Virus record (IMG/VR): IMGVR_UViG_3300042879_002807
Span: 1 to 29,655 of that record
Source: a virus
DNA length: 29,655 nucleotides
Direction: 5' to 3' (one strand)
Shown: piece by piece, positions 29,591 to 29,655 of the stretch
Numbering within the stretch: position 1 is the stretch's first letter
Layout of the letters: the number at the start of each line of letters is the position of its first letter
Made by a program: the position numbers and the translations under genes
Notes under the pieces: generated by a model
Seen by the model: the letters and a program-made list of their open reading frames with translations, nothing else
Database searches by the model: none
Told to the model about the DNA's origin: nothing

Positions 29591-29655
29591 TAAATGGGTA
29601 TCGAGTGCCCGACACCCGCAGAAGACACTTTCTGCAACTTGCGGGGGTGATCAAG
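29590..29655 (-). CDS. Possible 3' end of a gene cut by the window (unrecognised)
   Basis: A reading frame open from the window edge ends VSSAGVGHSIPI at a TAG (29592-29590) that overlaps the tRNA-Leu first base. The segment is GC-rich compared with its surroundings and can also fold: CCCGCA/TGCGGG arms at about 29625-29645, with an alternative GCAGAA/TTCTGC hairpin. It could therefore be a gene end or a structured non-coding RNA. It is too short to identify. Confidence 0.25.
   Translation of the reverse strand, partial: LDHPRKLQKVSSAGVGHSIPI

Noticed and set aside
1-29655. CRISPR arrays, insertion sequences or integrase/attachment sites
   Set aside because: No regularly spaced identical repeats, transposase or integrase motifs were seen on either strand.

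Overview
This window looks like part of the genome of a T4-like cyanomyovirus of marine picocyanobacteria, most likely infecting Synechococcus or Prochlorococcus. The support is a host-like psbA (photosystem II D1), two high-light-inducible (hli) genes, pstS and a cyanobacterial SLH-OprB porin. Peroxiredoxin, Dps-like ferritin, several 2OG-Fe(II) oxygenases, seven tRNA genes and tightly overlapping genes also fit. All but one of the genes lie on the minus strand, so transcription runs from high to low coordinates.

Layout by region. 1-584 holds the N-terminal 125 codons of psbA and a structured leader with overlapping sigma70-like and T4-late-like promoter motifs. 585-7511 is a sugar-modification island: GDP-mannose 4,6-dehydratase, a WbuC-like cupin, two radical SAM enzymes, a two-domain protein of the 'sporadic carbohydrate cluster' type, a carbamoyltransferase and an SGNH hydrolase-like protein. 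One of the radical SAM genes is the only plus-strand gene in the window. 7538-8771 is a photosynthesis/stress operon (hli, a 28-residue membrane peptide, hli, a hypothetical protein, peroxiredoxin) behind a perfect TTGACA-N17-TATAAT promoter. 8874-11986 is a phosphate-stress module: pstS and the porin each follow nearly identical 21-bp Pho-box-like sequences, and an HNH endonuclease gene sits between them directly after a terminator.

11982-22822 is a 13-gene glycan operon in which neighbouring genes overlap or are 1 nt apart. It encodes a plant-like GDP-mannose 3,5-epimerase, a nucleotide-sugar dehydrogenase, NAD synthetase, three methyltransferases, an epimerase and six glycosyltransferases, four of which are fucosyltransferase-like (three GT11, one GT10). 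22860-25317 holds a two-domain DUF6817-like/2OG oxygenase, a string of hairpins, a membrane protein, a second 2OG oxygenase and two small proteins. 25396-29590 carries tRNAs (CAT, Pro, Ser x2, Val, Gly, Leu), an O-fucosyltransferase-like gene, a Phd/YefM-like small protein, about nine overlapping micro-genes, a zinc-ribbon protein and a Dps-like protein.

The overall inference is that the phage carries photosynthesis and phosphate-uptake genes to sustain the host during infection. It also carries an unusually rich GDP-sugar pathway (Gmd, GME, five GDP-fucose-type transferases, carbamoyl and methyl decorations), probably to modify a surface glycan of host or virion. The target of that glycan machinery cannot be determined from the sequence.
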